From Volvariella volvacea V23 (Eukaryota; Basidiomycota; Agaricomycetes; Agaricales; Pluteaceae), in assembly GCA_000349905.1 (NCBI GenBank), contig KB722739.1:1376762-1440761 (forward strand): a DNA stretch of 64,000 nucleotides, in the 5' to 3' direction. Below the pieces are notes generated by a model. That model saw nothing but the letters and a program-made list of their open reading frames with translations, did no database searches and was not told the origin of the DNA. Position numbers and translations under genes: made by a program. Shown here piece by piece: positions 1-11,416 of the stretch (the first letter of the stretch is position 1; every line of letters starts with the position of its first letter).

Positions 1-1403
1 ATGTAACGGGGTCGCCAAAGAACAGCATGCCCGATGCAGCAACAGGGAGTTTGTTCAAAGCTCCAACCATACTGTTGACCACGTTCAGGGTTTATGCGAC
101 GCGGCGATCACCCAATGAGGACTCACCTATATGTCGTACTGCTAGTGACACGGATGCACCACGCTGTCGTGTACGAAATTCCAACGGCAGCGGCCCCAGA
201 AAACACGATAGCAGATAGGAGGATATTCCTCGTCTCTTCCGGGCTAGATAAATGTGAGTTTCTGCGATGAAATCTGTGTTGAATAGGGTGCATACAAATT
301 ACGACTCAGGTTCTCCGTGCTCCAATCCTCAACCAAGAAAGAAAACACGACGAGAATAGGAACACTGAGAAGGTTGTTGTAGAACATGGAATCCCAGTCA
401 GAAAACCCAGTTGCTTTAATCCTTTTGCGCATCGTAAGGACCTGTTAATTGTCAGATAATTATTGGCTTCACACGTGCTGAAACTCACATAAGCAGCACT
501 CGCTAAACAGTTGAGCATCATCCACAAGTACCCAATATTCAGCTGCCTAACGGCACCAGTGACAGCAGAAAGGGAATCAAGAGTCAAAGCGCTACTAGCA
601 GCTGGCATGGAATCGCCAAACGTATTAGAGGTATCTGACCATGCAGCAATCACGGACGATACGACCTGTGTTTCATTTGAGTAAATACGAAGAACCTAAC
701 CTAATCACACTGACCATGAAGACGAATGATACAAAGATGAGCGCGGTGACTTTGCCTCCAAACCATATTACTTCACCATACGCCTTCAATAAAATGAGCG
801 GAATAAAGGGACTTGTTGACACGCTGTTACGTACAATCAGGATGATGGTCAGGTTCTTGAAAATAGTGTATACGGGGATGCTAAGGTATTGCTGCGGACC
901 ATGTTAACGTCGTGGGCACAGCTATTGCAATGCGCTTACCAGACTTTTAGAGCCAGTGTAGATCACACTAACGAGGAAGAAACTGATAGGAAACCATGAT
1001 TTGGCATCCTGGGTATCAAAATCTCGGAAGGATATTATGCCGGCTTTCTTGCATGCGAGCACACAGGCTACACAGACACCCGATTGGATGGTTAATAGCA
1101 AGAAATTCATTGAAAAGTTTGCTCCAGAGACGACAAACTATTGACATGTCAAACGATTTGCACAGTTGCATACATGGGTCATACCTTGTTCACGACAGTC
1201 ATTATTATTGACGCAAAACAGTAGCATATAATCGAACCCACTGAAATATAGTATGAACAAAGTGAATCGCAGTGACTGTTGCTTCACTCACTAGCAGTCG
1301 AAGATGAGGCCTCTTTAACCTGACCAGTCGCAATAGCCTTCTTCAGTTCAGCGGCATCTCTCTCCTCTGCAGCGTGCGCTGCCTTGCCATTACTAGCCGA
1401 CAT
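1..1403 (-). CDS. VRG4: GDP-mannose transporter (Golgi), 3' end cut by window
   Basis: This is a multi-pass nucleotide-sugar antiporter that brings GDP-mannose into the Golgi lumen for mannosylation. On the minus strand the exons read, in order: an N-terminus starting [20 protein letters not shown]; a transmembrane stretch ending [58 protein letters not shown]; a serine/alanine-rich loop; [20 protein letters not shown]; and [20 protein letters not shown]. The last exon in the window carries the [20 protein letters not shown] signature, which contains the GALNK GDP-mannose recognition motif of this family. At least seven short introns separate these pieces. The start at 1403 gives the hydrophilic cytosolic N-terminus usual for the family. 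The C-terminal helix and tail lie left of base 1. The order of motifs matches Vrg4/Gmt transporters closely, so the identity is secure. Only the exact exon edges are approximate. Confidence 0.93.
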
Positions 1404-2881
1404 CACCCAAAAAGCCCAAGTACCACGTAAATATAGGACAAAAGAAAGGAAAACGAACGATAAGTTGGGTGGAGTTGACGTTGAAGCAAATGTAAGGGAG
1501 AAGGTTGTGTGGCTGTCCCAATTCCCCCTTTCGGCCCATCCCCGTCAATAAATCACGTGGTGTCGACGCCCTGTCCGCGGTGCTTCACTCGCGTTCGAGG
1601 GCTGCACCATCGTCTTTCGTAGTTCCTGCGACCACTCATAGCGTAGCCCTCTAGCATCGCGATACGAATGAAATAATTTTCCCTGCGTTTATTTCTCGGA
1701 AATCATATCTAGCGGAAGCGGCGTTAAAGGAACTGACAAGATTCCCCAAGGCTGCCAAAAGATAAAGGTATTGAGAAGTTGTATCTTTGCCCGGGTAAAA
1801 AATTTCGATCGTCGCCTCCTGCGAAAAGGAATACAGGTTCATCAAGAATTTCATGATCTCCCTAGCAGTTAGTGGTGCTTTTGGGCCGCACTATGGCGGG
1901 GCCGAGTCGCAACATTCGTTCACCATCTTTGACTACGTGTTGTCAGTCATTGGCTGTGCTGTGCTAATTTAAACTAAACATAATGAGTCTGAGGTTAGTG
2001 CGAATATCCGTCTCGTTGAGGGAGTGCCTCAATGTCTGTAGAGGTAACTTACTATTCGTAGTTCACGCGGTATCGCCAAGCCTTTCTGAAATGCATGTGG
2101 AATGTGGTGCTGCCCTGCTTCGCCTTCCACCAGGGTATAGCAACCCCAATGTCCTTACTCCAACACCCTAGTGCTAGTCATTTCCTGTGTCCAAAATACT
2201 GCTATGCTCCCCTCTGTGGTGCTCTGAACTGATAGGGGCAGAGGAAACGGGGTCAAGTGTTGACGAATTCAAAATTTGCAGTGCCTCAAGCTATTGGAGA
2301 GTGTTGGCATTTGTGGATGGTTAAATTGCTTGCCAATATTGTTCGGAATTGCGTGAAGGCTTTACGCCCAAGCCAGTCGACATCTGACTCCCTTGCTGTA
2401 CTTTGAGGTTGCGACTGTTCTATGGACAAAGTACATAATAATTACTGAAATACACGGTCCTATGTCGCATTCACTTGTCCGCCATTCCCCTCTTCCGTGC
2501 TACTGGCGTAACAGGTTAACAAAAATTGAAGTAGTTAGATACATAAATATATAATCAGCACAGGATGTCTATTACGATCTATTTACGAACTTGAAGGCCG
2601 TCAGACGATTTTATAGTTGCTGAAGTTGGCTCGCTGGACTTGAGGCATAGCAGTGGTCGTGAATTGTGTCGAAGGTTCTCTAGAAGGATTCAGACCCGGC
2701 GAACTCCCGCATACATGACACGCTACAGCAGCAGGAATGCGCCGAATCCGATACCCAGTGCCATGACCAGCGCGACCAGCGCACAGCTGACGCGCAGCAC
2801 TTGACCAGGACAGCTGACGTAAGTTGTCAACCTCATTCATTCGCTCTTCAGAATCGTTGTAACTTGTAGAAGCACACCGCA
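1404..2881. other. Intergenic stretch between divergent genes, no gene assigned
   Basis: This 1.5 kb separates the divergent transporter and PQ-loop genes. Several short open frames occur. One plus-strand frame after 2069 reads FTRYRQAFLKCMWNVVLP and runs to a stop near 2233. One minus-strand frame around 2726-2800 encodes a hydrophobic run, SCALVALVMALGIGFGAFLL, just before a stop. Neither could be joined to a convincing upstream exon or matched to a family. The stretch near 1501-1570, upstream of the transporter, is GC-rich and probably promoter. Confidence 0.4.
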
Positions 2882-4073
2882 ATGGTAGCTTCATGGATTT
2901 CCACGCTTGCATCGATAGGCATGGCCGTTGGCCCACCGTTGGTCAGTATCTATCCTAGTTGCATGCGTATTTCCGAGTTCTCATCCGACCCAGGTCTACG
3001 CGGACCAAGCAGCTTCAATTATTCGGAAAAAGCGAGTTCCATTTATCGCATCGGGATCCTAGTCGGCTAATAACTCGTATACAGGGACTCAACCGGATTC
3101 TCCAGAGATGTTTGCGCGATATTGTTTGTGCTCCTACTCTCGTGGCGGCCTTATTCATTATTTCTTACCCTTCATTATAGACTCATTGCAAATATAACGC
3201 GATGCTTTTTCTGGCTGGGGTAGGTCACACTCAGGTTGCGCGTCTGCGCGCTGAATTTGCTTGTGCACTTAGGAACCACTTTGAATTGGCATTGTTGATC
3301 CAGTCGATCCTGATGATTGTTGCTCAGGTAAATATGCAGCGTGCATTTCCTCGAACCCTGCTGACTTGTCATTTAGCTTGCCCTGCTGTATATATGCATA
3401 TTATACCGCCCGCGGACGAGCCCAGAGGTTCTTGGAGGATCTTCCCGGCCACTAGGATTCTGGCAATGGCCAACTTATGCACAATATATCGAATTTCTGG
3501 CTGGCTTGATGTAAGTGTAAGGCGTCGTCAATGCAGCAGCTTCTAACCATCCACAAGAATATGCCAAGGTATCCTATTTCTGATTTTTGGCAGGTCTGCG
3601 TTCTATGTGGATTTGCTTGGTTTCGCTGCGCTTGGTCTTGAGAGCACTCTACCCATTCCGCAGTTAATCAGGTTAGTTTATATGCAATTTGCTCGTGCGA
3701 AATCTAAAACAGGCGTGAAGCAATTACCGTCAGCGTTCGCTGTACGGGTTTAGGATGTCCACATTAGCTGGTTGGGTTGGCGGAGATACCTTCAAGTAGG
3801 TGTATTTCGATGCTCTACCAAACTTTTATTCACTCTCGTAGGACCATATATTTCTTCCTTCAGGGGTCACCGCTACAATTTAAGGTTTGCGCCATCTTTC
3901 AGCTGTCTGTTGACGTTGGTAAGTGGGTTCATTGAGGCTGGTCGACGCTTGGTGTGACTAGCTTGTTAGCCATTGTCGTCCAGCGTCTCCTTTACGGCAC
4001 TGCACCCCCTTCAACCGCATTGGTACATGACGATGATGACCTAGAGCAGGCCCTAGCGCTTGCGGAGGATTAG
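2882..4073 (+). CDS. PQ-loop repeat membrane protein (SLC66A2/Any1-like)
   Basis: This is a seven-helix PQ-loop protein of the group that includes human PQLC1/SLC66A2 and yeast Any1, linked to phospholipid asymmetry in endosomal and Golgi membranes. The first repeat begins MVASWISTLASIGMAVGPPL, continues VYADQAASIIRKK, and then DSTGFSRDVCAILLIANITR. Next come FELALLIQSILMIVAQ and FWQWPTYAQYIEFLAGL. The second repeat has LDLLGFAALGLESTLPIPQL-like sequence, then RSLYGFRMSTLAGWVGGDTF and TIYFFLQGSPLQFKVCAIFQ. The protein ends with an acidic tail, HDDDDLEQALALAED. About eight introns of 43-57 nt interrupt it. One is a GC-AG intron at 3032-3084, needed to keep the conserved RKKDSTGFS frame. The start is the first ATG in frame with the conserved first helix. 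Family membership is firm; the transported or scrambled substrate is not known from sequence. Confidence 0.88.
3032..3084 (+). other. GC-AG intron in the PQ-loop gene
   Basis: Exon 2 ends ...CGG AAA AA, followed by gcgagt. The next exon begins after tatacag with G GAC TCA ACC. Only this GC donor restores the conserved RKKDSTGFSRDV sequence. A GT donor two bases later would break the frame. Confidence 0.75.
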
Positions 4074-4546
4074 TTATAGGTTCCTGGATATAAAGCGCAC
4101 CAAGAACCTTCTGGACTCTGCTGTCATGGATGTATTGTGTACAATATTACATAGATTTCTGCATTACTACGTGTGGCAGCTTTGTTAATGCACGTAGGCT
4201 ACGCTTGATAGACAAACCCTTCACCCAAGGTGATGCATGATGCACGAGGCCAGGTGATTATAACGACGGGTGCACGGTTATGGCAATTGGTGATAGGGAT
4301 GAATGAGACATGACATGGACTATGGTTTAGGTGGTTGTGGCGCAGAACACTTGTACGTGCTCAGAAATGAATGAAATTCTTGTATACTGGCCCAGCCAGT
4401 CTGCTACTCGACCTTGCGATTGAAACAAATTTTGATCACAACGTTAGTGGTCTCCACTAAAGCTGATGTCGAAAATAAGAACAAACACGACATCCTATCC
4501 TCTTCCCCAATCCCCTCCAGTCGCCAGACGACCCTCCCACAATACC
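4074..4546 (+). other. Intergenic, clathrin upstream region
   Basis: About 470 bp with no coding sequence that I can support. It holds the 3' flank of the PQ-loop gene and the promoter/5' UTR of the clathrin gene. CT-rich sequence (tcttccccaatcccctccag) lies just before the clathrin ATG, as is common at fungal transcription starts. Confidence 0.5.
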
Positions 4547-7500
4547 ATGGCTGCTGTGGATATCTCAAAACCCATCGCTTTTTGCGAGCATCTCCAGCTT
4601 TCCAGCCTTGGTATCCAACCCGCGTCCATATCATTTCAGGTATGTCGTCTCGACGCGGTATTCAATGCCAAGACTGCTGGCGTGTACTCACCCTCCCATC
4701 CACTTTTTCCTCCATACCTGGCCTACAGGTAAGATTATGCTCCAGGTGTACCGCGTATCATTTCTCATCGCGATATTCTTAGACCCTGACTTTGGAGTCC
4801 GACCACTACATCTGCGTACGGGAAAAAGTTAATGAACAGAATCAAGTCGTCATTATCGACCTTGCCGATGCCAACAACATCCTTCGACGTCCCATTAGTG
4901 CAGATAGTGCAATTATGCACCCCTCTCGGTCAATCCTAGCATTGAAAGGTACTTATTTTGCCAATGCTTCTCTGGCTAGGAGCCGCAGCATCCTCATCCG
5001 CTCACTTATTGCTCCATTCCTATTCGACTCCAGCTGGCCGGACTCTTCAAATTTTCAACATCGAGACAAAGTCCAAGGTTAAATCCTACATGAGTAATGA
5101 AGATATCGTATTCTGGAAGTGGATTTCAGAAACTACGATCGGTCTCGTCAGCGAAACTTCGGTATATCACTGGACGATTACAGACACGACATCACCTCCT
5201 CAGAAGATCTTTGAGCGTCATCCATCACTTGCAGGTTCTCAGATTATCAACTACCGCGCTACTCCCGATGAGAAATGGCTCTGTGTCATCGGCATTTCAG
5301 GAAACTCGACCTCACCTACGGCTTTCAAAATCAAGGGTGCCATGCAACTGTACAGTCGAGATCGTGGTGTCAGTCAGGCAATCGAGGGCCATGCAGCGGC
5401 TTTTGCAGAGATTAAGCTGGACGGTCACACAAAACCTACCAAGCTCTTTGCATTCGCCGTGAGGACCGGCACTGGCGCCAAGGTGCGTTCAAGCACACGC
5501 CTAATAATCCGCATTTAACCAATCCTCTCTATCCTCATAGTTACATATCGTACAAATCGATCATCAAGCACCCGATCCAGCGTTCGTCAAGAAAGCAGTC
5601 GATGTCTACTTCCCTGCCGAAGCCACCAACGACTTCCCCGTCGCCATGCAAGTGTCCAAGAAACACGGGATTATCTACCTCGTCACCAAGTTTGGATTTA
5701 TCCACCTATATGATCTTGAATCAGGTGCATGCGTGTACATGAACCGTATTTCAGGGGAGACCATCTTTGTCACTGCCGAGCACGAAGCTACCAACGGTAT
5801 TATTGGGATTAACAAGAAGGGACAAGTTTTGAGCGTTAATGTTGACGAACAAACTATCATTCCTTACATCCTGACAACGCTTAACAATACTGAACTGGCA
5901 TTCAAATTAGCTAGCCGTGCCAATTTGCCAGGGGCGGACGACTTGTATGTCAAGCAATATAATCAACTCTTCTCTGCCGGTCAATATAGTGAAGCCGCAA
6001 AAATTGCTGCAACGTCACCCCGGGGTATTCTGCGTACAGTTCAAGTCATCGAGGCATTCAAGTCCGCTCCCACTCCTCCTGGTGGCATTTCCCCCATCTT
6101 GCAATACTTTGGCATCTTGCTTGAGAAAGGAGAGCTCAACCATCTTGAGTCTCTGGAACTGGCACGTCCTGTTCTTCAACAGGGCCGCAAACAATTGCTG
6201 GAGAAGTGGCTCAAGGAGAATAAGGTATAGTCACGTCTCCCACTTCAGAGTGCTAGTTGACGATCAAGTGCACAGTTGACATGCAGTGAGGAATTGGGTG
6301 ATATTGTACGCCTTCATGATATGACGCTGGCTCTTAGCGTCTACCTCCGAGCCAATATTCCTCACAAAGTTGTTGCATGCTTCGCCGAGACAGGTCAAAC
6401 TGAGAAGATCCTCCTCTACTCCAAGAAAGTCGGATATACCCCGGACTACATCACACTCCTTCAGCATATTATGCGCACCAACCCTGAGAAGGGTGCTGAA
6501 TTCGCTGCTCAGTTGGTCAACGACGAGAGTGGCCCTTTAGTTGACGTTGAACGGGTATGCTAGCTTCAGTCCCTGACAAGGACGATTCTGATACTTGAGC
6601 AAAGGTCGTAGACATCTTCATGGCACAAAACATGATACAACCAGCAACTTCATTCCTGTTGGATGCTCTCAAGGAGAATAAGCCGGAACAGGGTCACCTC
6701 CAAACACGCTTATTGGAAATGAATCTTGTGCACGCCCCTCAAGTTGCCGATGCCATTTTGGGCAATGAAATGTTCTCTTACTATGACCGACCCAGAATCG
6801 CTAATTTGTGTGAGAAGGCCGGCCTGTTGCAACGCGTAAGTTCAATGATGTTTGTATTTAGTGCTATAATGACATTACACTAGGCTCTTGAACACTACGA
6901 GGATTTGGCGGACATTAAGCGCGTCATCGTCCATGCTAGTACCCTACCAGTCGATGTAGGCGAATTTGATGATATTATTGCAATATTACTGATAATTTCA
7001 ATCAGTGGCTTGTCAACTACTTCAGTCGCCTCACCACCGAGCAATCGATGGCCTGCTTACAAGAAATGCTACGCCTGAACATCCGACAGAATCTCCAAAT
7101 TGTCATTCAGGTTGCAACCAAATACTCCGACATCTTGGGCCCCGTCTCCCTCATCGAGATGTTTGAGCAATTCAAGACATTCGAAGGTAGGAACCAGAAT
7201 CTCTAATGATTCTGCATTTAACGCGTAGTCACAGGTCTCTACTACTACCTCGGCTCCATCGTCAACCTTAGCCAAGATCCAGAGGTCCACTTCAAGTATA
7301 TCCAAGCTGCCACTCGCACAGGTCAAATTCGAGAGGTTGAACGGATTTGTCGAGAAAGCAACTACTACAACCCCGAGAAAGTTAAGAACTTCCTCAAGGA
7401 GGCCAAACTTCAAGATCAATTACCTTTGATCATTGTTTGCGACCGTTTCGACTTTGTCCACGATCTCGTCCTCTACCTCTATCAAAATGGATTGGTTCAA

Positions 7501-10500
7501 TTTATCGAGGTATACGTTCAGCGCGTCAACTCAATTCGCACACCTCAAGTCATTGGTGGATTGCTCGATGTCGATTGTGAGGAGACAACTATCAAGAACC
7601 TCCTTGCCTCTGTCACTGGAAACTTCCCGATCGATGAATTAGTCCATGAAGTTGAACAACGCAACAGACTGAAACTCATCTTACCTTGGCTTGAGGCTCG
7701 TGTACAGGGTGGTAGCCAGGACCCTGCCGTTTTCAATGCAATGGCCAAGATTTACATTGATAGCAATAATAACCCCGAGAAATTCCTTACAGAGAATAAC
7801 GTTAGGTTCTTTCTTTCATTTTAGCGCCACATCTTGACGCTTTCTACCTCACAGCTGTATGAACCTCTGGTTGTTGGTAAATTTTGTGAAGCGCGAGATC
7901 CATACTTGGCCTACATCGCTTATGCCAAGGGCTTCTGTGACGATGAACTCATTGCGATTACAAACGAGAACTCTATGTTCAAACAGCAAGCCCGCTACCT
8001 CGTCAAGCGCCGCCAACCTGATCTCTGGGCTCAGGTTCTTGATCACAACAACCTTCACCGCCGCGCGCTAATTGATCAGGTCAGTCGTGTCATCTACGGG
8101 TTCCTCCCCTCGCTCATCCTTTTCGCAGATTGTGGCGACTGCTGTTCCAGAGTGCACGGATCCCGATGATGTCTCAGTTACCGTCAAGTCCTTCCTCCAG
8201 GCCGATTTGCCCATTGAATTGATCGAAGTCCTGGAGAAGATCATCCTTGAACCATCGCCATTCAGCGATAATAAGAACTTGCAGAACTTGCTGTTACTCA
8301 CCGCCATCCGTGCAGACAAGGGCAAGGTCGTTGGTTACATCAACAAGTTGCAAAATTATGATGCTGCTGAAATCGCGAAGATTGCCACTGAACACGGTTT
8401 GTATGAGGAGGCGTTGACAATATACAAGAAGTACGACCAACATGCAATGGCGATTAACGTTCTTGTTGAACACATCGTCTCCATCGACCGTGGCCTGGAT
8501 TATGCCAACAAAGTCAACCGACCTGAAGTGTGGAGCCGGCTTGCGAAGGCCCAATTGGATGGCCTCCGGATTAAAGATTCCATTGGTACGTCCCCGGTGC
8601 CACATTGCCAATCAGCTATTTATACGTGCCACAGACTCGTACATCAAGGCAGGAGATCCCACCAACTTTGCTGAAGTCATCGAAATATCCAACCGCGCTG
8701 GCAAGCACGATGACCTCGTCCGCTTCTTGCAAATGGCGCGTAAGACCCTTCGTGAACCTAGGATTGATACCGAATTGGCGTACGCATACGCCAAGACCGA
8801 CCGCCTACACGATATGGAAGACTTCTTGGGAATGACCAATGTTGCAGACATCCTGGAGGTTGGAGAGAAATGTTTCGAAGACGAGTTGTATCAAGCCGCC
8901 AAGTTGCTCTTCACTAGCATTTCGAACTGGGCCAGACTGGCAACCACCCTCATCTACCTTGGTGAAAACCAGGCTGCTGTGGAAAGTGCAAGGAAGGCAG
9001 GGAATACCCAGTGAGTGAGCTTATATACGCCGTCTTTAATAGACTCAACTGTGTCCTAGAGTATGGAAACAAGTTCATGCTGCTTGCGTCGAGAAATCCG
9101 AATTCCGTCTTGTATGTATTTCTTCTGGATTGCTAGATGCCTGCTCACATGACGTATTTATAGGCCCAAATTTGCGGTCTTCACATCATTGTTCATGCTG
9201 TGCGTGTATCAAAAATAAATTTCGTCAGGAGATTCACTCACTCTGATCACAGGAGGAACTGGCTGCGCTGGTACAAATGTATGAGCACCGTGGTCATTTC
9301 GACGAAATCGTAAGCCTCTTGGAGGCTGGGCTGAGTCTTGAGCGTGCGCACATGGGTATCTTCACCGAGCTTGCCATTTTGCTCAGCAAGTACAAGCCCG
9401 CGAAGTGTAAGTTACTGCACCGGCGCAGCCATGATACGTACTGAGTGCGATATAGTGATGGAGCACTTGAAGCTCTTTGTTGCCCGCATTAACATCCCCA
9501 AGGTCATCAAAGCGACAGAAAAAGCACACCTCTGGCCCGAGTTGGTCTTCCTGTACATCAAGTACGATGAGTTTGTGCGTTGTATCCTCCTTTATTTGTT
9601 TTGGAGTTGTGGAGTTGACTTTCGAATAGGACAATGCCGCCTTGGCCATGATCGAGCGTGCAGCCGATGCTTGGGAACATAATCAGTTCAAGGAGGTTAT
9701 CGTTCGTGTGGCGAACGTTGAGATGTGAGTTAGTCATAGCAGTTCGCTTCGTTACTCAACTCAGTCCTTGTTAGCTACTACAAGTCCTTGACCTTCTACC
9801 TCCAAGAGCAGCCTACCTTATTGACTGACCTTCTGTCAGTTCTGATTCCTCGCATCGATCATGCCCGCGTTGTCCGCATGTTCCGCCAAATCGATCACAT
9901 CCCCCTTATCCGCTCCTACCTGATCGCCGTCCAACATGTAAGTTATGCTTCCGCCTTAGAGACAGGAAAGCTGACATTCTACCTCTTAAGCTCAATATCG
10001 AGGCCGTAAACGATGCCTACAACGACCTTCTCATCGAAGAGGAAGACTACAAGACCCTTCGTGATTCCATTGATAGCTTCGACAACTTCAATAATATCGG
10101 ACTTGCTAAGCGGCTCGAGAAACACGAACTCCTGGAGTTCCGTCGACTAGCAGCACACCTGTACAAGGTAGGAAGCCACTTTTGCTGCGATTCATTTGAG
10201 CTTATCTTTGACACCTTCGAATGTAGAAAAACGGCCGTTGGGAAGAATCAATATCGCTATCAAAGCAAGACAAGCTGTACAAGGACTCTATGGTTACCGC
10301 TGCTGCATCAAATTCAACTGAGGTCGCGGAAGACCTTCTTGGGTACTTTGTCGATATTGGAAACAAAGAATGCTTCGCCGCGATGTTATACATTTGCTTT
10401 GATCTACTCCGACCCGACGTCGTCGAAGAACTGTCATGGAGACACGGCCTGAACGATTTCTACATGCCATACAAGATTCAAATATCACGAACTAACCGCG

Positions 10501-10872
10501 AACGGGTACGTAATTGGTATTGATCAACATTAATGCTTCATCTCACTCCTCTACGCTTTCCCTACCTGGCAGCTGGACCATATTGAGAAGGAGCTTAAGG
10601 AACGATCGAAGAAGGAAGCCCAAAAGGAACAGTCAGAGGCTGAGGTCCCTATCATTAATCCCGGTGGTTTCCGCCTGATCACGAACGGGTGAGCAGTCTC
10701 CTATTGAGAAGGTCCTGTGTTGACCAGCATTCCTCATTTTAGCTTTACGGGGCAGGCCCCTCCAATGAATGGTGTTATGCCCGTGAGTCTCGTATCTTAA
10801 TTCCCAGGACTTCGACCCAACTAATTAACTTTCCACTTTCCCAATTAGGCAATGACAGGCTTCGGCTACTGA
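4547..10872 (+). CDS. CHC1: Clathrin heavy chain
   Basis: This is the heavy chain of the clathrin triskelion, which coats vesicles at the plasma membrane, trans-Golgi and endosomes. It starts [20 protein letters not shown], followed by the N-terminal beta-propeller ([28 protein letters not shown]). The linker helices follow ([20 protein letters not shown]). A long series of alpha-solenoid CHC repeats continues to the trimerization region and a glycine/proline-rich end ([14 protein letters not shown], then AMTGFGY). I count about 22 introns of roughly 45-65 nt. The total is near the usual 1,670-1,690 residues, and no repeat seems lost. The start was chosen because [10 protein letters not shown] aligns with the family N-terminus. 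It lies head-to-tail behind the PQ-loop gene. No frameshift was seen; exact donor and acceptor positions of a few introns are by eye. Confidence 0.97.
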
Positions 10873-11416
10873 TTGAAAAACTCGCAAGCGTACATGTAGT
10901 TATCAACCTGTTATAATTCTGTGTTTTGGGCAGAGTCTGGCTTCTAGATCTGGATGCTAGTAATTCGATAGCGGCTTTCCTTGCCTAGTGTCTCATATGT
11001 CTTTGTTCTGTCTTTTTTTTGCGTTTCTTTAGGAGTGCATCCAGTGAAATTATTGGATGAGGGATGAATTGTTGCGACTTGTGTGGAAAATTCAGCTGTA
11101 CTAGCAGTATGGCCAAGAAGATGCACATCAAGCGGGCGGCTATCGTGATATATAGTCGTTGGGATAGATAAACGCAGGACTGATGTCATAGGAAAGCCAT
11201 GAAGATGGACTCGGGGTGATCTGAGGCGGTGATAACGAGTGCAATGTAAATATCATAGACTAGGATAAGATGCTGATCAAGGATGGGAGGTTAAAGAATA
11301 ATAGATAGAAGGTCGCATGCGGTAATAAGAGGGTAGTCAAAGGTAGCGGTATGAGTGAATGTCCCATTTACTTGGAGACAATAGAAAAACGATTCGAGGA
11401 CGAAAGGGAGATGATA
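10873..11416. other. Convergent intergenic region
   Basis: About 540 bp between the 3' ends of clathrin heavy chain and the minus-strand Rho gene. It is T/A-rich, with a pyrimidine run near 11000-11030. It probably contains both polyadenylation regions. No coding feature is supported. Confidence 0.5.

Noticed and set aside
306..653. 115-residue minus-strand ORF as its own gene
   Set aside because: It covers two exons of the GDP-mannose transporter plus read-through of an intron ([17 protein letters not shown]).
2601..2936. Minus-strand 111-residue ORF
   Set aside because: No family motif, and it overlaps the start of the PQ-loop gene. A different frame in the same place gives the hydrophobic tail mentioned as unresolved.
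7069..7419. Minus-strand 116-residue ORF
   Set aside because: Antisense shadow of clathrin heavy chain exons.
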